This document shows, piece by piece, positions 11,353 to 19,959 of a DNA stretch of 56,175 nucleotides. The position numbers and the translations under genes are program-made. The stretch comes from Ilumatobacteraceae bacterium. GTDB lineage: Bacteria > Actinomycetota > Acidimicrobiia > Acidimicrobiales > Ilumatobacteraceae. The first letter of the stretch is position 1, and every line of letters starts with the position of its first letter. The stretch spans positions 1-56,175 of the forward strand of contig JAJTEQ010000010.1 in the NCBI GenBank assembly GCA_021298195.1. Direction: 5' to 3'. Under the pieces are notes generated by a model. It ran no database searches. It was given only the letters and a program-made list of their open reading frames with translations, and was not told the DNA's origin.

Positions 11353-14300
11353 GGACGATCCTCCATCGCGATGATCGGCGAGTCGTCCACGGCCACGGCG
11401 GTGCGCGACGAAGCCCGACGCCGCAGGTTCCGGGGCTGACGCCACCCCACCACGAGGATCGACCACAGCATCAACTGTGCGAGCACCCACAGGACTCTCG
11501 AGAGGGGACGGTCGTGGGACAACGCGAGCACGCCGGGTTCGACGATGGTGGCCGACATCACCGAGCCGAACGAGGCGCCGACGTCGATCGCCCGGCCGTC
11601 GACGGCGACCGACCAGTTCCCGTCCAGCGGAACCCCGAGGTGGAGCGTGCCCGCGGGAACCGTTTCGGACACGGTCGACCACGGACTCGCCAGCGTCGAC
11701 ACGGGTGTGGCGCCCGACATGTCGACGACCGCCAGAGCTTCGTCGCCACCCGACGAGGCGGCGTCGGACCCCGCCGCGGTCAGGATCGACACCGTGGGGA
11801 TCACTTGCTGATTCTCGAAGACGATCATGCTGGCCGGAGAGAACTTGCGGCGGAAGTCGAGTTGAGCGCCGAAGGATTCCACCAATCCGTCCGGAACGGG
11901 GAGGGGATCACGCGTGGTCGAGATCACCCGATCCACCACGGGGATCACCACGTAACGCACCCCGAGCGGCGCCATCAAGCGACCGACGCGGTCGGTCGCT
12001 CCGGACGCCACCGCTTCGATCAGCGGTTCGAGGTAGCGATCGACATCGTCGGGCGCCGGGGTCCACAGATCGTCGGCGTCGAGCCAGCCGGATTCGACGA
12101 CCGAATAGCCGAGGCCCGCGCCGATCTCGTGCGACGCACCGGGGATCAATCGTTCGTCACCGATGATCAGAACCCTGAATCCGCCCAGATCGTCGGTGGC
12201 CAACAATTCGGTCATCTGCTCGGAGAAGGTGGTGTCGGGTTGTTGCCATCGACCATCGCTGGCCACCGCCAAGGCCGGAACGAGACCGAGGGGAATGCAC
12301 GCCAACGAGACGAGCGCCACCGGTTGACGCAGGCCGAATCGTGCTCCTCGAACGTCGGCCCCGAAGACCACCCAGACCATCGACACTCCGAGGGCCACAC
12401 CGACCGCGGCCGGGGCCAGCAACACGCCGGGCTCGGGTAGGTCGACGGGGAACGACGAGCGCTGTCCGAGCACGGCCAGCAACATCGAGCCGGCGATCAA
12501 CACGGCCGCGCGCATCGCCCACACGAAACGCCACCCCCGCGACACGAAGGGCGCCACGAGTGCGGGAACGAAGAGCAAGATGACGAGACCACCGAGCGCG
12601 GACGGGCCGATGCCGAAGCGCAGGAGTTGCCAGACCCCGAGGTCGGATCCGGTGCGCGACCCGATGAAGGCGCGCCAGCCGTCCGACGCCAGGTAACGCG
12701 TCATCCAGGGCAGGTTCACCACCACCGCGGCCACGATGGACACCAACACCGCGGCGATCCCCAGACCCGCCGCGCGCGACGATCCACCCGCCAGCACCGT
12801 CGCCAGGATCCAGAGCAGCGCGCACACGAGGACGACCAACATCACCGAGGGCGTGAACGCCGCCGTGACACTCATCAAGAGAGCGAACGCCGACACGACG
12901 CGCACTCTCGTGGCGGTGTCGGGATGGTCGACGACATCACCACGCGGGAGGCCGAGACCACCGAACAATCGCATCAAGTGCAACGCCCACGGCAGTACGG
13001 CGTAGGCGATCAGCGCTTGCAGACGCCCCGCGGCCACGGCGGCGTAGGGAAGCGGAACGGCCGCGTAGGCGATGGTGCCGATGAGGCGGGCCCGCGGCAC
13101 CGACGCCACGGCGCACAACCGCGAGGCGCCCAACCATCCCGCGGCCACGAGTCCGATGATCGCCATCGTCTGAGCCAACGCCGGATGACCCAGCGTGAGA
13201 ACACCGGCCAGAGCCATCAGCAGGTTGCCGGTCGGTTGCGCCGTCGTGGCTCCGAGGTCCTTGTCCCACCAGCCCGACAGATACGAACGAACGAGATCAC
13301 GTGGCGAGTCCGCCCACGGCATCATGTCGGCGATCGAGGCGACACCACCGGCGATCAGATCGCGCGCGCCGACGAGCAACAGGGCCCACAGCACGAACCA
13401 TGCCGCGACAGCGACGGGCTCACGGGACCCCGCGTCGTCCGACGTACCACGATCGGCGGCGGGACCAGCCGATCGTTGCCGACCGCGCACGACCCGTCGC
13501 CAGCGAACACTTCCGCGCACCTGCAGGTCGGCGATCTCACGGTCAGGGATGCGACGCAATGCCGCGACACGGCGACGGCGTCGCAGAATCGACACGGTGT
13601 CGCGCGGAGCCATCAAGAGCGCGCCCACTTCGGTGGAAGCTCGTCGCACGTGACCGGTCACGAGAGACACGATCGCCTCGATCAGGGTGACCACGATCAG
13701 GGCGGGAACGACGACGAATGACCGGGCGGCACCGGTGAGTGACGCGACCGTCGACAAACGGTGACGCGCGTCCATCGCCACGTGCGACAGGTCCGGACGT
13801 CGGTCGCGTAGTCCCCCTCGATGCCGCACCCGCGCCGCCGGAGCCACCACCACACGGGCTCCCATCAGATGCGCACGCCAACACAGGTCGAGATCCTCAC
13901 CGTGGAACTCGATCGACTCCTCGAATCCACCCATCTCTCGGAAGAGGTCCGCCCGAACGAGCAGGCAGGCACTGGGCAACACGAAAACGTCGCGCACCGC
14001 ATCGTGTTGCTCCTGGTCGATCTCGTGTTCCTCGATCGCACTGTCGAGCTCTCCGAAGCGATCCGCGTCGAATCCGACCATCTGCAACCGACGAACGTCA
14101 TCCCACTCCACGATCTTCGGGCCGACCAGGCCCGCGTTCGAGCGGTACAACTCTTCGACCATCAAGCGCACGGCGTCGGGATCGAGCGCCACATCGTCGT
14201 GCAGGAACAGAAAGAAGCCGCTGTCGCCCTGAACCAGTCGGACCACCGAATTGGCCACCGCGGCGAAACCGGGGTTCGAGCCGACGTGGCGCACGTGGGC

Positions 14301-14654
14301 CGCCATCGAGCGGGCCTCGACCAGGCCGTTCACCAGGGCCACGTCCTCGGGCGCCGAGCCGGTCACCAGAACCAGGGTTTGCAGGTTCGGGTAATCCTGG
14401 GCCTTCAAGGAGTCCAGGCACTCCCCGAGGGCCTCGGTGGGAGAATGGACGACGAGAGCCGCCACCACGCCGGGAGCGGCAGGGGCGGTGGCGACGGCAT
14501 CCTCGCGGTCGTCGTCGGAAAGATGAGGCTCCAACTCGTTCTCCAAGGTGGGGCGAAGGCTACCCGTCGACCGCGATGAGCCGGGTTCACCCGACCAGCC
14601 GAACGGGTCGAGTTCCTGCTCGCGCGGGGTGAGGCAGACCGCTGTGCAGGGCAT
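11349..14654 (-). CDS. GT2 glycosyltransferase fused to a large polytopic membrane region
   Basis: 1101 aa. Residues about 65-330 form a GT-A glycosyltransferase of family 2 with VHSPTEALGECLDSLKAQDYP, the metal-binding LHDDV, and the acceptor motif GEDLDLCWR, closest in look to rhamnosyl/galactofuranosyl transferases (WbbL/GlfT type). A helix follows at about 310-335. From about residue 405 come ten or more membrane helices, then an extracytoplasmic beta-rich domain (roughly 800-1060) and a final helix with a basic tail. The ATG is supported by GAGGGG 7 nt upstream. It heads the chain with DUF5719 and thioredoxin. The fusion suggests one protein that transfers sugar inside and handles the lipid-linked product across the membrane, which is inference. 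Confidence 0.83.
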   Translation of the reverse strand: MPCTAVCLTPREQELDPFGWSGEPGSSRSTGSLRPTLENELEPHLSDDDREDAVATAPAAPGVVAALVVHSPTEALGECLDSLKAQDYPNLQTLVLVTGSAPEDVALVNGLVEARSMAAHVRHVGSNPGFAAVANSVVRLVQGDSGFFLFLHDDVALDPDAVRLMVEELYRSNAGLVGPKIVEWDDVRRLQMVGFDADRFGELDSAIEEHEIDQEQHDAVRDVFVLPSACLLVRADLFREMGGFEESIEFHGEDLDLCWRAHLMGARVVVAPAARVRHRGGLRDRRPDLSHVAMDARHRLSTVASLTGAARSFVVVPALIVVTLIEAIVSLVTGHVRRASTEVGALLMAPRDTVSILRRRRRVAALRRIPDREIADLQVRGSVRWRRVVRGRQRSAGPAADRGTSDDAGSREPVAVAAWFVLWALLLVGARDLIAGGVASIADMMPWADSPRDLVRSYLSGWWDKDLGATTAQPTGNLLMALAGVLTLGHPALAQTMAIIGLVAAGWLGASRLCAVASVPRARLIGTIAYAAVPLPYAAVAAGRLQALIAYAVLPWALHLMRLFGGLGLPRGDVVDHPDTATRVRVVSAFALLMSVTAAFTPSVMLVVLVCALLWILATVLAGGSSRAAGLGIAAVLVSIVAAVVVNLPWMTRYLASDGWRAFIGSRTGSDLGVWQLLRFGIGPSALGGLVILLFVPALVAPFVSRGWRFVWAMRAAVLIAGSMLLAVLGQRSSFPVDLPEPGVLLAPAAVGVALGVSMVWVVFGADVRGARFGLRQPVALVSLACIPLGLVPALAVASDGRWQQPDTTFSEQMTELLATDDLGGFRVLIIGDERLIPGASHEIGAGLGYSVVESGWLDADDLWTPAPDDVDRYLEPLIEAVASGATDRVGRLMAPLGVRYVVIPVVDRVISTTRDPLPVPDGLVESFGAQLDFRRKFSPASMIVFENQQVIPTVSILTAAGSDAASSGGDEALAVVDMSGATPVSTLASPWSTVSETVPAGTLHLGVPLDGNWSVAVDGRAIDVGASFGSVMSATIVEPGVLALSHDRPLSRVLWVLAQLMLWSILVVGWRQPRNLRRRASSRTAVAVDDSPIIAMEDRP

Positions 14655-14689
14655 TCATCATCCCCTCGGACCGACCCCCATCGCTAGGG

Positions 14690-16039
14690 TTGAGGTTCTT
14701 GAGTGGTGAAGCCGACTCCCCCGCCCCGACGAGCGACGCCTCGTCGCGCGTCCCCCTCCCCGAGGGCACGATCGCGGTGGGCATCGGCCTGCTCGTGGCC
14801 GGCATCTCCAGCTACGCCTTCTTCAAGGTCGGACAGGAGGCCTTGGGCAAGGACGACTTCAAGCCCATCGTCGCTTTGTGGTTCGCCACCTTCGCCTTGG
14901 CCCCCGGCTTCTTCTTGCCGTTGGAACAGGAAATGGGTCGCGCCCTGGCCCACCGGCGCGCCCTGTCGTTGGGTGGCACGCCGGTGGTTCGGCGCATCGT
15001 CCCGCTCGGTGTCGGTATCACCGTGGCCGTGTCGGGGGCCGTGGCCGCGCTCGGCCCGGTGGCCACCCGCGAGTTCTTCGAGGGTTACGGACTCGTCACG
15101 CTGGCCCTGATCATCGCCTTCGTCTCGTACGCCCCGGCCCACTTGGCGCGGGGAATCTGTTCGGGCGAAGGACGTTTCGCGGCGTACGGAATGGTGATGG
15201 GTGCCGACGGATTCGTGCGCATCGTCGGCTGCGTCATCTTGTGGCAACTCGACGTGCACGATGTCGGCGCCTACGCCATGCTCGTGGCGTTGGCCCCCCT
15301 CACCGGGGTGCTCATCGTCGGCGCACGCGGACAGCTGCGCACCAACGATGGTCCACCCGCCGAATGGAGCGAGGTGACATCGAACCTCGGCTGGCTGCTC
15401 ATCGGGTCGATCATGGGCGCCGGTCTGGTGAACGCGGGCCCGATCGCCATCGACGTGCTCGCCAACGGCTCACAACGCGACGAGGTCACGCGTTTCGGCA
15501 ACGGTGTTCTGCTGGCCCGCATCCCGCTGTTCCTCTTTCAGGCGGTGCAGGCCGCCTTGCTCCCGCGCTTGGCGCGCCTGGCCGCCGCCGGCGACCTCAC
15601 CGAGTTCCGTGGGGGTTTTCGTCGTTTGATGTTCGTCGTCCTGAGTGTCGGCGCCATCGGAGTCGGCGGCTCGTTCGCCGTCGGACCCGACGTTCTCGAT
15701 CTTCTCTACGACGGCGGACTCGATCGCCGGACCCTGACGATGTTGGCCATCGGAAGCGCGATCTACATGATCGCTCTGGCCACCGCCCAAGCGGTGATCG
15801 CCCTGCACGGGCACGCGCGGGTGGCGCTCGGTTGGCTCGCCGGCATGCTCACCTTCCTCCTCACGACGTGGCTGTCGGCGGACGATCTCTACCTGCGCGT
15901 CGAGATCGGCCTCGTCGCCAGTTCGCTGGTGGCCCTCGTCGTCTTCGTGGGTTCCTTGCGACAGCTGTTGGCGCACGGCGCCACCATCGACGAGGGCTCG
16001 GTGCTGGAGGCGTTGTCGGATCGCCCCTTCGAGGCCTGA
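14690..16039 (+). CDS. Polysaccharide flippase-like (MOP/Wzx-type) membrane protein
   Basis: About 449 aa with roughly 12 hydrophobic helices, organised like MOP-superfamily exporters that flip lipid-linked saccharides: LPLEQEMGRALAHRRA after helix 2, a central basic loop, and ARIPLFLFQAVQAALLPRLARLAAAGDL in the second half, which is very typical of 'polysaccharide biosynthesis protein' families. The start is uncertain because only TTG codons are available, at 14690 and 14699. A TAGGGT box (14685-14690) 8 nt before the second TTG would favour a leaderless start at 14699. It diverges from the GT2 fusion gene with 35 bp between starts. Likely substrate: the glycan made by the neighbouring transferases. 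Confidence 0.72.
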   Translation: MRFLSGEADSPAPTSDASSRVPLPEGTIAVGIGLLVAGISSYAFFKVGQEALGKDDFKPIVALWFATFALAPGFFLPLEQEMGRALAHRRALSLGGTPVVRRIVPLGVGITVAVSGAVAALGPVATREFFEGYGLVTLALIIAFVSYAPAHLARGICSGEGRFAAYGMVMGADGFVRIVGCVILWQLDVHDVGAYAMLVALAPLTGVLIVGARGQLRTNDGPPAEWSEVTSNLGWLLIGSIMGAGLVNAGPIAIDVLANGSQRDEVTRFGNGVLLARIPLFLFQAVQAALLPRLARLAAAGDLTEFRGGFRRLMFVVLSVGAIGVGGSFAVGPDVLDLLYDGGLDRRTLTMLAIGSAIYMIALATAQAVIALHGHARVALGWLAGMLTFLLTTWLSADDLYLRVEIGLVASSLVALVVFVGSLRQLLAHGATIDEGSVLEALSDRPFEA

Positions 16040-16042
16040 CCG

Positions 16043-16056
16043 CGCCTCGCGAGGCG
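16043..16056. repeat. 14-bp perfect palindrome between convergent genes
   Basis: CGCCTCG followed directly by CGAGGCG lies between the flippase stop and the gmd stop. With no loop it is a poor hairpin, though an opened version could act as a weak two-way terminator. No T-run follows on either strand. Confidence 0.3.
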
Positions 16057-16064
16057 AACGCCGC

Positions 16065-17063
16065 TCAGGACGGGATCGGAAGTCCGGCGCGCGCGGCCTC
16101 GATCGCCAGATCGTTCGTCACCATCATCTTGACCAACGACGGGAAATCCACCTCGGGGGTCCAACCGAGTTTCTCGCGGGCCTTGGTCGCGTCGCCGATC
16201 AACAGATCGACCTCGGCGGGTCGGAAGAACTTGGGGTCCTGTCGGACGTACTTCTTCCAATCGTCGATGCCCACTTCGGCGAAGGCCCGCTCCACCAATT
16301 CCTCGATGGTGTGGGTCTCGCCGGTGGCAATGACGTAATCATCGGGCTCATCTTGCTGGAGCATCAGCCACATGGCCTTCACGTAATCGCCGGCGTAGCC
16401 CCAATCGCGCTTGGCATCGAGATTGCCCATCACCAACTCGTTCTGCAAACCGAGTTTGATGCGCGCGGCGGCGTTGGTCACCTTGCGGGTGACGAACTCG
16501 ACCCCGCGTCGCGGCCCCTCGTGATTGAAGAGAATTCCCGAGCAGGCCCACAGGCCGTAGCTCTCGCGATAGTTGACGGTGATGTCGTGACCGAACACCT
16601 TCGCGCACCCGTAGGGCGAGCGAGGATGGAACGGGGTCCTCTCGGTCTGGGGCGTCTCACGAACCTTGCCGAACATCTCCGACGACGACGCTTGATAGAA
16701 GCGGATCTTGTTCTCGGTGGCGCCACCGACCATGCGCACCGCCTCGAGCATGCGCAACACCCCGGTGCCGGTGAGATTGGCCGTCAATTCCGCCTGGTTC
16801 CACGACAGGGCCACGAACGAGATGGCGGCCAGGTTGTAGACCTCGTCGGGTTGGGCGACCTCCATGGCCTTCACCAACGACGGCAGATCCGCCAGGTCGC
16901 CGGGGACGATCTCCACGTACGGGAAATGATCACGCAACAGGTCGGCCTTGGGATTGTTCTGCCCCTTGACCATGCCGAACACCTGGTACCCCTTGCCGTG
17001 CAGGAACTCGGCCAGATGTTGGCCGTCCTGGCCGGTGACTCCAGTGATGAACGCGCGGGGCAT
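16065..17063 (-). CDS. gmd: GDP-mannose 4,6-dehydratase
   Basis: NADP-dependent extended SDR that converts GDP-D-mannose to GDP-4-keto-6-deoxy-D-mannose, the branch point to GDP-fucose, GDP-rhamnose and related sugars. 332 aa. The Rossmann motif GVTGQDGQH begins at residue 8; [12 protein letters not shown] holds the catalytic Ser/Thr-Glu, and [22 protein letters not shown] the catalytic Tyr and Lys; [15 protein letters not shown] and [18 protein letters not shown] are hallmark GMD segments. I chose the ATG at 17063, which has GAGGAG 8 nt upstream, over an in-frame ATG 45 nt earlier. No obvious GMER or RMD reductase lies beside it. The only other SDR in the window (19960-20898) lacks its catalytic residues. 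Confidence 0.94.
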   Translation of the reverse strand: MPRAFITGVTGQDGQHLAEFLHGKGYQVFGMVKGQNNPKADLLRDHFPYVEIVPGDLADLPSLVKAMEVAQPDEVYNLAAISFVALSWNQAELTANLTGTGVLRMLEAVRMVGGATENKIRFYQASSSEMFGKVRETPQTERTPFHPRSPYGCAKVFGHDITVNYRESYGLWACSGILFNHEGPRRGVEFVTRKVTNAAARIKLGLQNELVMGNLDAKRDWGYAGDYVKAMWLMLQQDEPDDYVIATGETHTIEELVERAFAEVGIDDWKKYVRQDPKFFRPAEVDLLIGDATKAREKLGWTPEVDFPSLVKMMVTNDLAIEAARAGLPIPS

Positions 17064-17138
17064 GGGGATCTCCTCGTACACGGCCCGACCGGACCTGTTG
17101 CCCAGCATCCTACGGTGCGGGACCTAGCCTCGCCCCTG

Positions 17139-18224
17139 ATGATGCGCGTGGCCTTCGATACCGGACCCCTGCACGGTCCCATCACCGGCGTCGGTCGCGC
17201 CGTCGAGGCGATGGCGGCGCACAGCACCGTCGACATCGTCCCGTACGTCCTGAGTTTCCGCGCGGCGTTGCGCGCCGACACCGTTCGTCTTCCGTATCCG
17301 GCGGCCCTGGCGCTTCGAGCGTGGGGTCGCTTCGACCATCCCCGACCGGATCGACATCTCGGTGACGTCGCGTTGGTGCACGGAACCAACTACGTGGTCC
17401 CCCCGTCACGTCACCCCCGTCTCGTCACGGTGTACGACTGTTGGGCTCTCGAACATCCGGGGGCCGTGCATCGTGACATCGGACTGATGATGAACGCGAT
17501 GCGTCGCGCCATCGACACCGGCGCCCACGTGCACGCTTCGTCGCACGCCACCGCCGAGCGTCTGCGCTCGCACTTTCCCGACGCCCCCATCACGGTCATT
17601 CATCTCGGCGCACCGACCACCATCACCCCGATCGATGACGCGACGAACAACCCTGCGATCGGCGTGCCCGACGACGGGGACGTCATCGTCTCGATCGGAA
17701 CCTCGGAGCGACGCAAGAATCTTCCGTTCCTCGTGTCGTTGATGGACGACCTGGTCGGTGTCGTTCCGTCGGCTCGACTGGTGATCGCCGGCGGCGACGG
17801 AGACGATTCCGCCGCCGTGCACGCCACGGTGAACCGTTTGGGTTCCGCCGCGCGCGCGAGAGTTCACGTTCTCGGACGGGTGGACGACGCCACGATCGGT
17901 CGCCTCTACCACCGGGCCCGCGTCATCGCGTATCCCTCACTCGACGAGGGCTTCGGGTTCCCCGTCCTGGAAGCGATGGCAACGGGCGTCCCCGTGGTGG
18001 CCTCGACGGCCGGATCCATCCCCGAGGTCGCCGGCGACGCCGCGTTGTTGTGCCCGCCGAGCGACCGTGCCGCATGGCTCGAATCCCTCGTCACCGCCCT
18101 CACCGACGACGAGCGGCGCGCCCGAATGATCGAGGATGGACGACAGCGAACCGCTCTGTTCGAGTGGTCGCGCACCGCGCAGGAGCTCGAACACCTCTAC
18201 CGGGATCTCGCCAATGGCGCGTGA
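17139..18224 (+). CDS. GT4-family glycosyltransferase
   Basis: 361 aa, GT-B fold. The N-terminal half starts MMRVAFDTGPLHGPITGVGRAV, with a glycine-rich acceptor loop. The C-terminal half carries IGTSERRKNLPFLVSLM (donor phosphate contact) and the E-x7-E motif in YPSLDEGFGFPVLEAMATGVPVVAS, typical of mannosyl/hexosyl transferases of family 4. A TAGCCT box at 17125-17130 sits 8 nt before the first ATG without a ribosome-binding site, so the mRNA is probably leaderless. An open frame continues upstream to 16311 but is only the antisense of gmd. cofD follows after 18 bp, so the transferase and the F420 genes may share a transcript. Sugar and acceptor are unknown. Confidence 0.87.
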   Translation: MMRVAFDTGPLHGPITGVGRAVEAMAAHSTVDIVPYVLSFRAALRADTVRLPYPAALALRAWGRFDHPRPDRHLGDVALVHGTNYVVPPSRHPRLVTVYDCWALEHPGAVHRDIGLMMNAMRRAIDTGAHVHASSHATAERLRSHFPDAPITVIHLGAPTTITPIDDATNNPAIGVPDDGDVIVSIGTSERRKNLPFLVSLMDDLVGVVPSARLVIAGGDGDDSAAVHATVNRLGSAARARVHVLGRVDDATIGRLYHRARVIAYPSLDEGFGFPVLEAMATGVPVVASTAGSIPEVAGDAALLCPPSDRAAWLESLVTALTDDERRARMIEDGRQRTALFEWSRTAQELEHLYRDLANGA

Positions 18225-18242
18225 ACCGGCAAGAATGACCCC

Positions 18243-19220
18243 GTGATCACAGTCCTGGCCGGTGGCGTCGGTGCCGCTCGATTCCTGCGCGGACTCGTGC
18301 TGGCGGTCGATCCGTCCCTGGTGACCGCCGTGGTCAACACCGGCGACGACACGGAGTTGCACGGGCTGTCCATTTCCCCGGACATCGACACGGTGACGTA
18401 CACGGTGGCGGGTGCCATCGACCCCGACCGGGGATGGGGCCTGGCCGAGGAGTCCTGGATCGCCATGGAAAACCTGGCGCGTTACGCCGCCGTCCGACCG
18501 GTCGGATCGGGCGCCGCACCCGACTGGTTCAACCTCGGCGACCGCGACCTGGCCACGCACTTTTATCGAACCGCCCGGCTCACGGAGGGTGCCACGCTCA
18601 GCGAGGTGACCGACGAGATCGCCCGCGCCTGGGGCCTCGACGTGCGGGTCGTCCCGATGACCGACGATCGCGTTCGCACCATGGTCGACATCGTCGACAA
18701 CGGCGTCGTCACGACCGTGGGCTTCCAGGAGTACTTCGTGAAGCGCCGCCATGCCGTCCCGGTGACCGGCATCCGATTCGACGGCGCGGAGCACGCCCGA
18801 CCGACCTTCGTCGACACGATCAACTCGTCGGAGGTCGTCATCATCGCGCCGTCGAATCCCCTGGTGTCGATCGGCCCCATCCGGGCCCTCGACGGAGTGG
18901 ACCGGGCATTGACCGCCAACCGCGAACGGGTCGCGGCCATCTCGCCGATCGTCGCCGGCTCGGCCCTGAAAGGTCCCGCCGATCGCATGCTCACCGAACT
19001 CGGCTTCGAGGCGTCGGTGGTGGGAGTGGCCCGGCTGTACGCCCCGGTGTGCGCCACCCTCGTCATCGACGAGCGCGATGCCGACCGCCGAACCGAGGTC
19101 GAGGACTGCGGGGTCCGTTGCGTGGTGACCGACACCATCATGCGTACTCCCGAGGTCACCCGCGCACTCGCCGACATCACCTTGACCGCCGCCCGCGAAG
19201 GAGCCCCACATGGCCGATGA
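18243..19220 (+). CDS. cofD: 2-phospho-L-lactate transferase (F420 biosynthesis)
   Basis: CofD/FbiA joins the phospholactyl or phosphoenolpyruvyl group from the guanylated intermediate to the deazaflavin Fo, making (dehydro-)F420-0. The 325-aa protein starts ITVLAGGVGAARFLRGL, has VNTGDDTELHGL, SPDIDTVTYTVAGAIDPDRGWGL and the nucleotide-contact segment IIAPSNPLVSIGPI, all diagnostic of the family. Translation starts at GTG. The 3' end overlaps cofE by 11 bp. The guanylyltransferase that makes its substrate, cofC, is 10 kb downstream, while the Fo synthase (fbiC or cofG/H) is not in the window. It corresponds to fbiA in mycobacterial naming. Confidence 0.95.
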   Translation: MITVLAGGVGAARFLRGLVLAVDPSLVTAVVNTGDDTELHGLSISPDIDTVTYTVAGAIDPDRGWGLAEESWIAMENLARYAAVRPVGSGAAPDWFNLGDRDLATHFYRTARLTEGATLSEVTDEIARAWGLDVRVVPMTDDRVRTMVDIVDNGVVTTVGFQEYFVKRRHAVPVTGIRFDGAEHARPTFVDTINSSEVVIIAPSNPLVSIGPIRALDGVDRALTANRERVAAISPIVAGSALKGPADRMLTELGFEASVVGVARLYAPVCATLVIDERDADRRTEVEDCGVRCVVTDTIMRTPEVTRALADITLTAAREGAPHGR

Positions 19221-19953
19221 ACCGACACCATCCAGCACGCCACCACGCCTCAGCGCGTGGGGAGTCGTCGGTATCGGTGAGATCCGACCCGACGATCAAT
19301 TGGGCGAGATCATCGCCGATGCGTGTCGCGACGAACCGAACGGTCCGTTGCGGGACGGCGACGTGCTCGTCGTGACGCAGAAGGTGGTGTCCAAGGCCGA
19401 GGGTCGCATGGTGGCCATCGACGCCGACGACCCGCTCTCGCACAAAGCGCTCGTGGAGGACGAGTCCGTTCGCATCGTGCGTCGACGAGGTGACTTGATC
19501 ATCACCGAGACCAGACACGGTTTCGTGTGCGCCAACAGTGGCATCGACCTCTCCAACGTCGAACGCGGGTGGGCCGCTCTCTTGCCGATCGACAGCGACC
19601 GCTCGGCGCGACGAATTCGCGACATCGTGAAGGCGCGACTCGGCGTCTCGATCGGCGTGATCGTCTCGGACACCTTCGGTCGACCCTGGCGCAAGGGACT
19701 GACCGACGTGGCCATCGGAGTCGCCGGTGTGGCGGCCGTGGTCGATCTCCGTGGCACCCCGGACGCACTCGGACGCATGATGCAGGTGACCGAGGTCTGT
19801 GCGGCCGACGAGATCGCCTGCGCCGCCGAATTGGTGATGGGGAAGTCGAGCGGGATTCCCGTGGCCGTGGTGCGTGGCGTCGATCCGTCCTGGTTTCGCG
19901 AGTCGTCGATACGCGAGATCGTGCGACCCCCACAGGAGGACCTCTTCCGCTGA
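19210..19953 (+). CDS. cofE: Coenzyme F420:L-glutamate ligase
   Basis: CofE adds gamma-linked glutamates to F420-0 using GTP. 247 aa, the size of the stand-alone ligase, so it lacks the C-terminal nitroreductase-like domain present in mycobacterial FbiB. That domain reduces dehydro-F420-0 in mycobacteria, so the reductase must be encoded elsewhere or not be needed. Motifs include GIGEIRPDDQLGEII, VTQKVVSKAEGRMV, TRHGFVCANSGID and VSDTFGRPWRKGLTDVAIGVAG, the conserved metal/GTP-binding core. The start ATG overlaps cofD and has GAAGGAG about 6 nt upstream. The stop lies 6 bp from the stop of a convergent SDR gene. Confidence 0.94.
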   Translation: MADEPTPSSTPPRLSAWGVVGIGEIRPDDQLGEIIADACRDEPNGPLRDGDVLVVTQKVVSKAEGRMVAIDADDPLSHKALVEDESVRIVRRRGDLIITETRHGFVCANSGIDLSNVERGWAALLPIDSDRSARRIRDIVKARLGVSIGVIVSDTFGRPWRKGLTDVAIGVAGVAAVVDLRGTPDALGRMMQVTEVCAADEIACAAELVMGKSSGIPVAVVRGVDPSWFRESSIREIVRPPQEDLFR

Positions 19954-19959
19954 GGTCTC

